Source: Palaemon carinicauda
Lineage: Eukaryota; Arthropoda; Malacostraca; Decapoda; Palaemonidae
Direction: 5' to 3'
Length of the DNA: 64,000 bases
Assembly (NCBI RefSeq): GCF_036898095.1
Contig: NC_090735.1
Coordinates: forward strand, 264,474-328,473
In this document: positions 11,701 through 22,629 of the stretch, one piece after another
Numbering within the stretch: the first letter of the stretch is position 1
Layout: every line of letters starts with the position of its first letter
Program-made: the position numbers and the translations under genes
Notes under the pieces: generated by a model
What the model was told of the DNA's origin: nothing
The model's database searches: none
The model's input: only the letters and a program-made list of their open reading frames with translations

Positions 11701-14700
11701 ATTTCCCAAACAAGGGGGGGAAATTGTTTACCACTTTCTTCAAATTTTTTTTTGGAGGAAATTTCAATACTTTTACCACTAAATTTTAGGGTCTCCTTGA
11801 ATGTTTAATGTAAAGCTTAGCCAGCATGTTTAAAGCTTGCACTTCATATTTTCCTTCATTCCTAGAATAAATTTCCCAAAAGGATAAGTAAATACACTCG
11901 CAACTTCCAAATACCGGAGTTTAGTTTAATTTTAAGCAACCAAGTCAGAAATTTACTAATCTAAAAATACCAATGGAATTACAAAAGATTTGATTCGAAA
12001 ATATTTTTCTTGAAACTTTAAAAAGTTCAAATATGCATATAGGCAGAATTAAGACTTCATAAAATAGACAAATGCTACATTAAAATATTCATAACCTTCA
12101 AGACCAAACAAACTCTTAAAATATATTAATACCTAATAGCTTTTACTTAAATCCAACGAACAGTTAAGGCATGCCTCCCCTAAAGTAGAAAATATAAAAA
12201 CTTTCAATAACTCATTGCTTTTAGATCTGAACTTTATTTACAGTTTCAACTGTTGAAACAGTATCGAAAAAGTAAAGACAGATCCATACAGATTTTAACT
12301 TCAGTATTGAGAAAACTTCTTAAATAGAAACACTATGAAATTGCACAAATAAAACTTAAAACTTTAGTATTGATAAAATTGTGCAGATCTATAAAATCTT
12401 TTCTTAAACAGCATTGAAACCTTGTTCAGATTGGAAATAAGAATACGCATTACAGTTTGACAAATAACTTTCAATCCTATGTAAGAGAAAAATAAATTAA
12501 AACCAGTAACATTCGCTACACTTCCAAATTTACTATATATTTCTGACAATTTCGTTGATTTAACTTTGGCTCTAGCAAAAAACTTGAAGTGAACAAAATT
12601 CTAATTTAAAAACACAAATAAAACAGATGTAAAGCACAAAGGCTGGTCGATTAAGGGCTGTCCTGGTTGAATCTTCAACCACTAGAAGACCCAGGAATAT
12701 GGTTGATAAGATCGATATAGGGCATCCAATAGCAAGAACCCGTGTCAGCGTACTGTCCTGGTTAAATCTTCAACCATTTGCAGACTCAAATAATTCTCAA
12801 ATTCCATATTTGAGAAGTACTTGTAAGCATTGAGTCATATGCCAGGTCCATTGTGGGTAAAGTAGGTAAAATGTCATAGAACCGATGTCCGTAGTTTGTC
12901 TTAAAGGTTGAAAAACACACTTAAGTGCTTTAGTTCGCATTCCACAGAATCCTTGATATATAACAGTATGTGGCCAGATGGATAAGTATGACTATCATAC
13001 GGTGTAATACTAATTGATATCTGAAAGAAAAATTTTATTTCAATACTTAGGCAAAATATAAAATACAAAAGTTTTAATGGTCACCAATCATTCAAATAAA
13101 ACTACTATGATATTCAGGGCCTTTGTAACACTTTATTCGCAATAACTTTTTATCTATGAATTTCATAAATTTAACTTCTTCAGAATGCACATTATATCTA
13201 CACATAAATTTTGACTATATTCTGCATTACGTAGGTTGAATAAATTTGGTACTTGTAATGTAAAAGTGACATTTTTTGAAGACCGGCCAACTTTCTCTGA
13301 GGAAAGGTTTCGAACGCACTCATTACGTAACTTATGACGGCATTTCTTCCCTCTTTCTCGATCGATGATTGGCCATACGTAACGAAGGCTATACCTCCGC
13401 CAACAATGACACAAAGGTTTAAATAAAAGCAAAGCATTACACCTTTATGAACTCTGAAACCTCTCCAATAATAATTATCATAATGAACAAACCAACAAAA
13501 TATGTTAATACTGTAAATACAAAAACACCTCGATTATTAGTATAACTCCCAAAATAAGTTTCCTAAGAAATTACAGTCTACTTTATAGGTCACAATCAGA
13601 TTGACAAGGTGTAGGGTATAGTTGGTAATTTTCAAAAACGTAGTAGACATGCTTGATTTGATAACTGCTATATCCAATGTCAAGCAATTTTTATTTATTG
13701 TCTATCTACCTACCTATTTACTGGAAAAAAAAATAGCCGGTACCGTATTTTGGCTTTAAACCTTCACCAATAATTATCGTCAGAATGATGACACAATGAG
13801 GCTCCACCCACTTTGGCCTGGTTATAATTCAGGATAACACTGAAGGCTATCATGGGCATTGTTGGATCAGACAATTTAAATTCTTACTATAAAAACTCAT
13901 TTCTCTAGTAGTTTTAAGAAGTGCTAAATGATCCTCAAGGATCCCAGCAGTTGGCGTAAACGTTTAATTCATGTATACTACTGTTGCGGCACTACTGCTA
14001 CAGTAGTATTACTACGCTAGCACAGATAACCCACCCCCATTTATGTATCGTTCTGCCATTCATAAAGTCTTTGTCATGTTTTTTCACTGTGCAATAAGCC
14101 ATGGCCTCCTCAGACACTAAGTTTAACATTAGATAAGTTATTTCTTTAAGCTGACAAATTATGGCAACTGGGTATGTTATTGCCGATGTTGAAGCTAAAG
14201 ATAGAGGACTGTCTCATTCCTTCATTGCATTTTCATCTTTACTATTATTTGTTTTGCTACATGTAGTAATTATTTTAAAGGATAAATGAATGATGTTCAC
14301 TTTACTTCTATAAATTCCCATTAGATGTACAAATAAAACTCCTAAAACTATTCCTGATTTATTTACAAAATGCAGCCATGGCCAAAACATAGCCAACGCG
14401 GTCGTACGGCCTAAGAAGAAGAAAAAATTATATCAGATGATCCGTTGGTCTGATGGAGAGTTTAGCACAAAATTCTTATTTTAACAAAAATAGTTATTTA
14501 AAGACTGTTTACATACAATCTCTCTTTCTCTCTTGGTGGCATAGTGAATAGTTAATGGAAATGTTCAAAAGCCTGAATGAAATTACAAGTATTATAATCA
14601 TGTTACGCTAAATACAAATCAGACCATAAACATTAGATTTAAACTAGAAACTGAATAATTACCTATTCAGGCTATAGTAAATATGGCCACGGGCTTTCTC

Positions 14701-17250
14701 TTGACTGTATAAAGTTGCAAGTCGTAAGACAAATGCAGTTTTGCAACCACGGGGGCAATTCCAAATCCTGTTAGCCATTCTTGACTGTTACGGGATTCAG
14801 AGCAGATGGAACAATGTGAATGGGTGTCTGGTGGATGGGCGGGGCAAAATTTTGTCAAAAGGTGTTTACATTGCTTACGTAATGAATGTTTTCGACTCTT
14901 GGCTCGTTATCACTAGCCATGGCGTCGGCTAGAGCATTTTTACTCTATAAAAATCAAAACTATCGGGTTTAGGTTATTGATAATGCTGAAAAAATTTGTG
15001 TGGTTGTAAAATATACATATGTGAACTTTCAGCTACATCCAATGCTTTGATAAGGAGCAAAGTCCCAAAATCCGTGTTACAGAGGCCCTGAATCTCATAG
15101 TATAACTTTAAACTAAGTAAAGTTATTACAAGTTATAAGTCTTAAAATAGAATAGCTAATTTTAAACAAAGTAAACTCATCACTACTATGTTGGAACATT
15201 ATCAAAAATAAAACTAGCTAACTTTAAAGTAGAATTATTACAAACCACAGCCATAGAAATACAATTTCAGTCAAAATAAAATCAGTCATACCAGTCAAAT
15301 ATAAAACTAGTTAACCTTTAACTTCGTAAAATCAAGACAATGTTAAGAATTCAAGACATGTGAATATATTGGATATGTAAAAATGATATGTAAAAAAGGG
15401 GGATTTTGGAGAGTTAAGTGAATTCTTACCATTGATTTCGAATTAGATTTGCTAGGAAGAGTCTATTTGAAAATTTGACAGGATGCATTCAGCAGAAGAG
15501 CAGGATTTCTAGTACAGCCAGCGTCTGAAAGGTATTAACATAATTAGCAATAAATAAAAATCTTTCATTAAGAAATCCTGGTAACCAAAGTAAAGAGAAA
15601 AAGTTTGAGAGACTGAAGACTGATTTTGAAATCAGTTTAAATAAAAGATCTGTGGTCTTCACCAGTTGTAAAAAAGTTTGTCTTACATTCGCTGGTTTAG
15701 GATTCGCTGCCAATAGAATACAGAATTAAATATTTGCGTGGTGTTAGTCAATCTCTTCTATCAGCATTGATAACATTCAGTACCTTTAAAACTTTTACCC
15801 AAGATCTCTTACGACTTAACAATTGAATGTACTAAAACATTAACACTTGATGGTAACGTTAGAATCTCCTAACTTATGATAGTAACGTTAAAAATTTTCA
15901 ATCTAATTAAATCTAATTTGGTAGACTTATATGAACTAGAGAATTTACTGAAAAGATAAGTTAATCTATGATTATTAAGAAGCAACAAATACAATTTTAC
16001 ACCAGCTGTTATAAAAGCTAATTTTCTAGGATCAAACGAATCTAGATTTCATAGACTCAGTCTCAAAATAATTTCAAATTTTAAAACATTCAGCTTATAA
16101 ATTTTAATACTAGGTTTCAGTAAATAATGTTCATAAATGAGAACCAGTCAATATTTTCATGCACAAACTAATTCATTCATTGGCGTCATTGTAAACTTAA
16201 CTAATTTTGATATGAAATTCCCTATAAGTATACTGTTCTTAGCCGTATTTTAGTCAAATGCATGCGACCGTAACTTTGCCCTACATTATCACGGGTTGGT
16301 GACAGTAATATCACGCTTATAAGCCAATATATCAGTTTTTAAAACTGAATCCTGCAACATTTAATTCAGGATTTTTAACTATTTTACGGCAAACTTAACA
16401 TTGTAGGCTACATAAGACGTAACCTGGAACAAATAGCTTTTAGTAAAACCAGATTTTCAATGGACCAATCTTTACCGTAAAAGTAAATTCATGCGTCCAG
16501 TACCAATATAAGATACCCTACTAACCAAAAGCCTTATGTTCCATTTAACTGGGAAATTCAATAGATTCGAAATTATTTACTTCCCATTTAAAAAATGAAC
16601 TTAAGATTAAGTCATATAGATGAACAGAAAAGTAATGAACGCGTCGCAGTGATATTTGTTTAACAAAATTTACTTCAGAAGATCGAAAGAAGAATTAAGC
16701 GTAACAGACTAAAAAACTTCAAATGTAGACAGAATTAAAGTTATGTCGCACTATACGGTAAACAGTCTACTCATCAAATTAAGTGTTTGAAAATAACTTG
16801 TAAGATTTTACTCCATAAAGAGCTTTTCTAAATTTAAAATAACTATGAACATTAAACAACGCAACAAATAGCAATTATTAATTTCGTAGCTTTACTGTGC
16901 AGGAAATTAAGCTAGCAAGACTGGCCAAACTTTATAGTTAATTGGTGTACCTCTAAACATTAACTTCAAAACCACCACACCGACTCAATTGCTAAAATCA
17001 ATCTGATTCACCAAACACTTGAAGAATTTGCTCTAAAAATCTGTAAAAGTCCTGGAATAAAAGTTGCCTGGCCGTTTGAAACTGATAACGACGTAAAGGA
17101 ATGATACAAAGGTTACCAACCCGTAAAACTTAATAATGTAGGATAAATATGTTACATATACTTTACTGAAATACGGCTGAGAACAGTATATTTAAACCGA
17201 GAACTTCAGATTAAAATTATGGTTTTCTTCATTGCCGTGCAAGCTACAGT
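8760..17250. other. AT-rich intergenic or intronic DNA, no gene seen
   Basis: About 8.5 kb with no reading frame that carries a motif I recognise, no LINE/LTR remnants and few microsatellites, so it is the least repetitive part of the window. A diverged repeated word 'ctgtcctggttgaatcttcaaccac' occurs near 12659 and 12751. A palindromic 'gcctggccccctcagccaggc' lies near 10836. It could be intron or intergenic sequence of a host gene lying outside. Confidence 0.5.
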
Positions 17251-17253
17251 AAC

Positions 17254-17555
17254 AAAAAATGTTATTTTCATTAGTAAAATAAATTTTTGAATATACTTAC
17301 CCGATAATCATGTAGCTGTCAACTCTGTTGCCGACAGAAATCTACGGTAGGGATACGCCAGCGATCGCTATACAGGTGGGGGTGAACACCACAGCGCCAT
17401 CTGTGGTCAGGTACTCTAGTACTTCTTGTCAACACCACCTCAATTTTTTCCTCGGTCCACTGGTTCTCTATGGGGAGGAAGGGTGGGTCAATTAAATCAT
17501 GATTATCGGGTAAGTATATTCAAAAATTTATTTTACTAATGAAAATAACATTTTT
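17254..17555. repeat. Fold-back repeat with 58-bp arms
   Basis: Arm 17254-17312 (ending 'ttacccgataatcatg') recurs as its reverse complement at 17498-17555, nearly without mismatch, around a spacer of about 185 bp. A further direct copy of 'cttacccgataatcatgtagctg' follows at 17566-17588, where the DIRS-type element begins. It may be the terminal repeat system of that element or a separate MITE-like insertion beside it. Confidence 0.8.
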
Positions 17556-17999
17556 CAATATTAATCTTACCCGATAATCATGTAGCTGATTCACACCCAG
17601 GGTGGTGGGTGGAGACCAGCATACATGTTAACACAGAAGCTAAGTATCCCGTATTTTATTTTATTAGTTATTCAAAAATAACATAAAATATATAAGTACC
17701 TGGTAAGGAAGACTACTTGAACCATTACTCTGCCTTTAATAAGTACGTCTTTCTTACTGAGCGTAGCGGTCCTCTTAGGATGCTGAACGACTCTTAGGTG
17801 CTGAAGTATAAAGGGCTGCAACCCATACTAAAGGACCTCATCACAACCTTTAACCTCGGCGCTTCTCAAGAAAGAATTGACCACCCGCCAAATCAACAAG
17901 GATGTGGAAGGCTTCTTAGCCAACCGTACAACCCATAAAAAGTATTCAAGAGAAAGGTTAAAAAGGTTATGGGATTATGGGAATGTAGTGGCTGAGCCC

Positions 18000-19106
18000 C
18001 CGCCTACTACTGCATTCGTTGCTACGAATGGTCCCAGGGTGTAGCAGTTCTCGTAAAGAGACTGGACATCTTTGAGATAGAATGATGCGAACACTGACTT
18101 GCTTCTCCAATAGGTTGCATCCATAACACTCTGCAGAGAACGGTTCTGTTAGAGGGCCACTGAAGTAGCCACAGCTCTCACTTCATGTGTCCTTACCTTC
18201 AGCAAAGCAAGGTCTTCTTCCTTCAGATGAGAATGTGCTTCCCTAATCAGGAGCCTGAATAGGTAAGAAACTGAGTTCTTAGACCTTGGAAGAGAAGGCT
18301 TCTTGATAGCCCACCATAAGGCTTCTGATTGTCCTCGTAAAGGTTATGACCTTTTTAGATAGTACCTAAGACCTCTAACTGGGCAAAGTACTCTCTCCAG
18401 TTCGTCCCCCACCAAGTTGGACAGGCTTGGGATCTCGAACGACTTAGGCCAAGGACGTGAAGAAAGCTCGTTTTAGCAAAAAACCGAGCTGCAAGGAACA
18501 TGTAGCCGTTTCAGATGTGAAAACTATGTTCCTGCTGAAGGCGTGGATCTCACTTACTCTTTTAGCTGTTGTCAAGCACACGAGGAAAAGAGTTTTTAAT
18601 GTGAGGTCCTTAAAAGAGGCTGATTGGAGAGGTTCAAATCTTGATGACATAAGGAACCTTAGGACCACGTCTAGATTCCAGCCTGGAGTGGACAACCGAC
18701 GTTCCTTTGAGGTCTTAAAAGACCTAAGGAGGTCCTGTAGATCTTTGTTGGTGGAAAGATCCAAGCCTCTGTGGCGGAAAACCGCTGCCAACATACTTCT
18801 GTAACCCTTAATCGTAGGAGCTGAAAGGGATCTTACGTTCCTTAGATGTAACAGGAAGTCAGCAATCTGGGTTACAGTGGTACTGGATGAGGAAACTGCA
18901 TTGGCCTTGTACCAGCTTCGGAAGACTTCCCCTTTAGACTGATAGACTGAGAGTGGATGTCCTCCTTGCTCTGGCAATCGCTCTGGCTGCCTCCTTCGAA
19001 AAGCCCCTAGCTCTTGAGAGTCTTTCGAAAGTCTGAAGGCAGTCAGACGAAGAGCGTGGAGGTTTGGATGTACCTTCTTTACGTGAGGTGGACGTAGAAG
19101 GTCCAC
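18000..19106 (-). pseudogene. Tyrosine recombinase of DIRS-type element
   Basis: A 220-codon open stretch (19106-18444) holds a SAM-like N-terminal part ('TVTQIADFLLHLRN', 'LSAPTIKGYRSMLAAVFRHR') and the start of the catalytic core, 'TLFLVCLTTAKRVSEIHAF', where the R is the box-A arginine. Downstream of the stop, in other frames, 'RTHEVRAVATS' (near 18170-18205) supplies the H-x-x-R box and 'SFYLKDV' (near 18070) the candidate nucleophile tyrosine. All catalytic landmarks are therefore still visible, but an in-frame stop separates the HxxR box from the tyrosine and frameshifts separate it from the open part. It would have recombined circular DNA intermediates during integration. Confidence 0.75.
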
Positions 19107-19149
19107 TCCTAGAGGAAGAGTCCTGGGAATGTCGACCAGCCATTGCAGT

Positions 19150-19545
19150 ACCTCTATGAACCATTCTCTCGCGGGCTAGAGCGGAGCCAACCAACGTCAG
19201 CCGTGTCCCTTTGCGAGAGGCGAACTTCTGAAGTACCTTGTTGACAATCTTGAACGGCGGGAATGCATACAGGTCGAGATGGGACCAATCCAGCAGAAAA
19301 GCATCCACGTGAACTGCTGCTGGGTCTGGAATCGGAGAACAATACAACGGGAGCCTCTAGGTTATCGAGGTAGCGAACAGATCTATGGTTGGCTGACCCC
19401 ACAGGGCCCAAAGTCTGCTGCAAACATTCTTGTGAAGGGTCCACTCTGTGGGGATGACCTGACCCTTCCGGCTAAGGCGATCTGCCATGACATTCATATC
19501 GCCCTGAATGAACCTCGTTACCAGCGTGAGCTTTCGATCTTTCAA
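19150..19545 (-). pseudogene. DIRS RT-RH C-terminal connector
   Basis: Minus-strand pieces in shifting frames read 'GDMNVMADRLSRKGQV', 'TIDLFATSIT', 'YCSPIPDPAAVHVDAF' and 'HLDLYAFPPFKIVNKVLQKF'. This is the typical region after RNase H in DIRS/Ngaro polyproteins (ADxLSR, then DLFAT, then a DAF...LYAFPP block). At least two frame changes occur. Confidence 0.7.
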
Positions 19546-19569
19546 CCAGATGAGGAGGTCCCTTGCGAT

Positions 19570-19881
19570 CTAGAACAACTTCCACGAATGAGTCCCTCCC
19601 TGCTTGGAGATGTAAGCCAAGGCTGTGGTGTTGTCAGAGTCCACCTCCACCACCTTGTTAAGCTGGAGGGACTTGAAGTTTATCAAGGTCAGATGAGCCG
19701 CCAACAGCTCCTTGCAATAGATGTGAAGTGTCCTTAGCTCCTGATTCCATGTTCCCGAGCATTCCTGTCCGTTCAAAGTCGCACCCCAGCCCGTGTCTGA
19801 TGCGTCAGAGAAGAGACGGCGGTCGGGTTTCTGAACAGCCAAAGGTAGGCTTCCTTGAGAAGAAAGCTGTTCTTTCACCAC
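19570..19881 (-). pseudogene. DIRS RNase H domain
   Basis: The open stretch of 103 residues shows 'LFSDASDTGWGATL' (first catalytic Asp), 'LHIYCKELLAAHLTL' (catalytic Glu) and 'VEVDSDNTTALAYISKQGG' (third Asp). This is an RNase H fold as used to remove RNA from the cDNA hybrid. It follows the RT in minus-strand order and precedes the connector. The start is arbitrary, because the domain is part of a longer broken polyprotein. Confidence 0.75.
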
Positions 19882-20098
19882 GTGAGAGTAGACCTCCTCT
19901 CTTCGGAAACAGGAACTGAGATCGTCTCTAGCGTCATGTCCTTTATCCAGTGAGCCGCTAGATGATACTGAAGGGGGGGAGGTGGGGTCTCCCTAACTCG
20001 ATGAACAGTGCCAGCAATGAAAGTGTCCCTGTTAGACTCATCCACTACCTGACTGAGCATCGGTTCCTTCTCAGCATGCTCTGGATGCAATCTAGGGC

Positions 20099-20650
20099 TT
20101 AGTATATCTTTGGGGCCGACGGAAAAGCCCGAAAAGATCGACTCTGAAGATCCATACCCAGGTAGACAATGGTCTGGGATGGGACGAGCTGGGACTCCTC
20201 AAAATTGACCAGGAGGCCCAGTTCCTTGGTCAGATCCATAGTCCATCTGAGAATCTCCATACAGCGACGACTTGTGGGAGCTCTTAAAAGCCAGTCTTCT
20301 GACGGAGCCGGACACAAGATCATGGTACTGCTGCAGAGTCTGTGAACTGTCAACCATGGGGAAGCGAGGAAGTACAGTGACAACCCGAAGCTGTCTAGAC
20401 TGTCTGGGTCGTACAGACAACTCCTTATCGGGTTGCTGAGGTTGCCGCACTGCGTCACAACAAGTCACTTCTGCTGGTTGTTGAACGTCTTCCCAGTGAC
20501 ACACTGACTCCGTAAACAAAAAATCCTCTAACAAGGACTAAGCTTGGACTGCATGTCTTGCAACACAGCTCAAGGTCTATGGGAGCAGGTGTGGTAACAG
20601 ACGGGGTTAGCGACTGAAGTGGAACCATTACCTTCCCTGGAAGCATGTTA
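20099..20650 (-). pseudogene. DIRS reverse transcriptase remnant, catalytic box lost
   Basis: The C-terminal part of the RT is clear: 'DLTKELGLLVNFEESQLVPS', then 'YLGMDLQSRSFRAFP'. In this family the catalytic box is normally YLDDWLL; here the aligned position reads 'PAPSEDWLLRAP', so the first Asp is gone. Upstream, 'FFVYGVSVSLG' (near 20540) lies in another frame, and most of the palm domain seems missing. The RT is inactive. Confidence 0.65.
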
Positions 20651-20879
20651 TGCTTAAATAAAAGTCCATAGGAGGCTACGCAGCTAAAGGCTCCTCTCCA
20701 AATGACAGAGTCCTCAAGGGAATATCAGAAGGAGGGAGAATAGCACTTTCTCATCTACAGGAACCATATCCGAGAAAAGCTAAGTTCTCTCAGTAAGGGT
20801 TTCACTGGTGCAAAAGCAGCAGACTAGAAGGCAACGTTATGAAACTGCTTGACAGTCTAGTGAGTTGGCAACAACCAAA

Positions 20880-21690
20880 GATGTGTGACTGAGAAGCATG
20901 CGGTAAGGTAAGCAGAGCATGCTGTATGCAGAGCATGCTCTATGAGCATGTTGCATGGCGTGTGGCTCATGCTGCATAGGATGAGGCTCATGCTGCTTAA
21001 AAGAAATCTGAACCTGACACTAATCTAGCTGTCCGAGGATTTACCTGGTGAGACATCAGTCTCTTTACCAGAGAGTTTTACCAGATTTCCCCGGGCCACC
21101 ACGTGACACAATTGGTAGTAATTCATTCAAATTACCTCTAATGAGTCAATATGGATAAATATCAACACAACATCGTGTTCAAATAGAAATAAATTTCTAC
21201 CTCATACTTGGGATCGAACACTAGCCCCTCCTAATGAAAGGCCAGGTCGAAACCAACCATGCCACAAGAGCCCATAGGATGTCGCATAGCATGAGGCTCC
21301 TGCCTCATGGGTTGAGGAGGATGCCGCATAGCATGAGGCTCCTGCCTCATGGTTTGAGGAGGATGCCGCATAGCAAGAGGCTCCTGTGAGGTTCCTGCCT
21401 CAAGAGTTGCGTCTGCCTCAAGGGTTGAGGGGGTAGCTGCGCAGAGAGAGGCTCATGCTGCATAGACTGCGGTTCAAGTTGAATGGGAAGAGGCTCAAGC
21501 AGAGGAGAAAGTGGCAGATGCATGCGTTGAGGTGGCCGATTCATAGCATGAGGTTCCTGCCTCAAGAGTTGCGCTTGCCTCAAGGGTTGAGGTGGCTGCG
21601 CAGAGAGAGGCTCTTGACTCACGAGTTGAGGTTCTTGAGGTGCTTGCCTCGAGAGTTGAGGTTCTTGCCTCGAGGAAAGTGGAGGTGGTT
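20880..21690. repeat. Diverged tandem repeat of 'catgaggctcctgcctca' type
   Basis: Repeated words such as 'catgaggctcctgcctcatgg' (first 20 bases shared), 'gaggatgccgcatag' and 'gctgcgcagagagaggctc' recur in units of roughly 40-60 bp. On the minus strand they encode Q/P/E/L-rich peptide such as 'RQEPQLSRQAPQEPQL'. The array is split by the SINE at 21040-21275. It is probably the 5'-side coding repeat of the DIRS-type element, but ownership is not certain. Confidence 0.75.
21040..21275 (-). mobile_element. tRNA-derived SINE
   Basis: On the minus strand the 5' part reads '...ctcttgtggcatggttgg' (box A-like TGGCATGGTTGG), followed about 35 bp on by 'gtgttcgatccc' (box B, GTTCGATCC), as in a tRNA head with an internal Pol III promoter. 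A tRNA-unrelated body follows and ends near 'caccacgtgacacaattgg' / 'ggtaaagagactgatgtc'. It interrupts the Q/P-coding repeat. Ends are approximate. Confidence 0.65.
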
Positions 21691-22252
21691 GCTGTTTATC
21701 CCTTCCGTTCTTCAGAACTAATTTTAAGTAACGTATAGGCAACAAATGGGGTGACAATACACCTTTAGTTGCTAACGTGATAGCTTCTACATAATCCTTG
21801 GATTTCTCAATGAAATGTGTAATTCTGTTATGTATGTGATCTATCTTTGAATCATAATACGTTAATGTTGCCAACAAATCCTGTACTTCCATAATTTGAA
21901 CGATATTATCTGAATGTTCATTTAATAAATCCATAATTTTATTGATTGAAGCTAACTGATCCCTTAGTTCTGACATAATCAATTCATCTTTATGAGTCAA
22001 GAACTCAATTTTCTTATTTTGATTACTAATTTTAAGACGATTGGAAATTCCTAAACCTAAACTTGCAACAGACCCAAAGATGCTTAATGCAGCATAAATG
22101 AACGGATTCCGTCTTTCTTTATGTTCGTGTCCTACAGTCCACATCAAAAGGTCATAAGCCAAAGATCCTGTCTCGCCAGTCTTATTTTTCAAGTCATCAG
22201 ATAGCATCTCTGCAACTTTTAATGTTGATCCAAGCAAACTCTTAGTAGTCAA
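21347..22252 (-). pseudogene. Env-like fusion-protein C-part joined to repeat peptide
   Basis: A 301-codon open stretch. The first 185 or so residues look like the membrane-fusion subunit of an errantivirus/baculovirus-F-type envelope protein: a basic cluster (KERR) precedes a hydrophobic Gly/Ala-rich segment ('AALSIFGSVASLGLGI', near residues 54-69), then a long helical, coiled-coil-like region, then 'KGVLSPHLLP', the conserved patch of such proteins. After about residue 188 the frame runs into the Q/P repeat of the neighbouring element, so the transmembrane anchor and tail are missing. It is in the same frame as the N-part at 22271-22513, from which a TAG stop at 22271-22273 separates it. 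It begins at a TTG, so this start is not real. Confidence 0.55.
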
Positions 22253-22270
22253 ATGAAAATGTCTTCTATG

Positions 22271-22513
22271 CTACTCATCCAATGATGCAGAAAACCTTAA
22301 AATGGCGGTTCTTAAGCTAATGACATCATTCTCTTGAAGAAAAATTGCTTGCATATTCACTTCGACAATTACGTTGGTTGATGTAACAAAAATGTCTTCT
22401 TGTCTTTCAACTATATTGCCATATTTAAAACATATATTTTTAGTCTTAGAACTCATCCCATACGAGAAAAATGTCTGAGCGAACAATATCACTCCCAACA
22501 ACAAAAAATTCAT
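22271..22513 (-). pseudogene. Env-like protein N-part with signal peptide
   Basis: An 80-codon frame begins with a hydrophobic leader ('MNFLLLGVILFAQTFF') of signal-peptide type, followed by a short extracellular-like region with one Cys. It ends at an in-frame TAG (22271-22273); the downstream env-like stretch is in the same frame, so one nonsense codon breaks the gene. It lies 117 bp after the pol stop, as expected for a third gene expressed from a spliced RNA. Family assignment depends on the downstream part. Confidence 0.5.
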
Positions 22514-22629
22514 CTTGGAAACCTGTAACGAGAAAAAATATATGTAATTACTCCTGTATTAAAAAGAAAACTTTTAGTCAAACAAAACAGAACAAAATTT
22601 TCCCTCACTTCTTTTCCTCTCTTTTCTTT

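Larger units (their letters stand above)
17566..21690 (-). mobile_element. DIRS/Ngaro-type tyrosine-recombinase retrotransposon, decayed
   Basis: In minus-strand order the block contains a Q/P-coding repeat (21690-20880, interrupted by a SINE), a partial reverse transcriptase (20650-20099), RNase H (19881-19570), a connector (19545-19150) and a tyrosine recombinase (19106 to about 18000). RT-RH followed by a tyrosine recombinase instead of a DDE integrase defines the DIRS order. The outer boundary at 21690 is inferred from where the adjoining env-like coding stops. Many frameshifts and stops show it is inactive. Confidence 0.75.
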
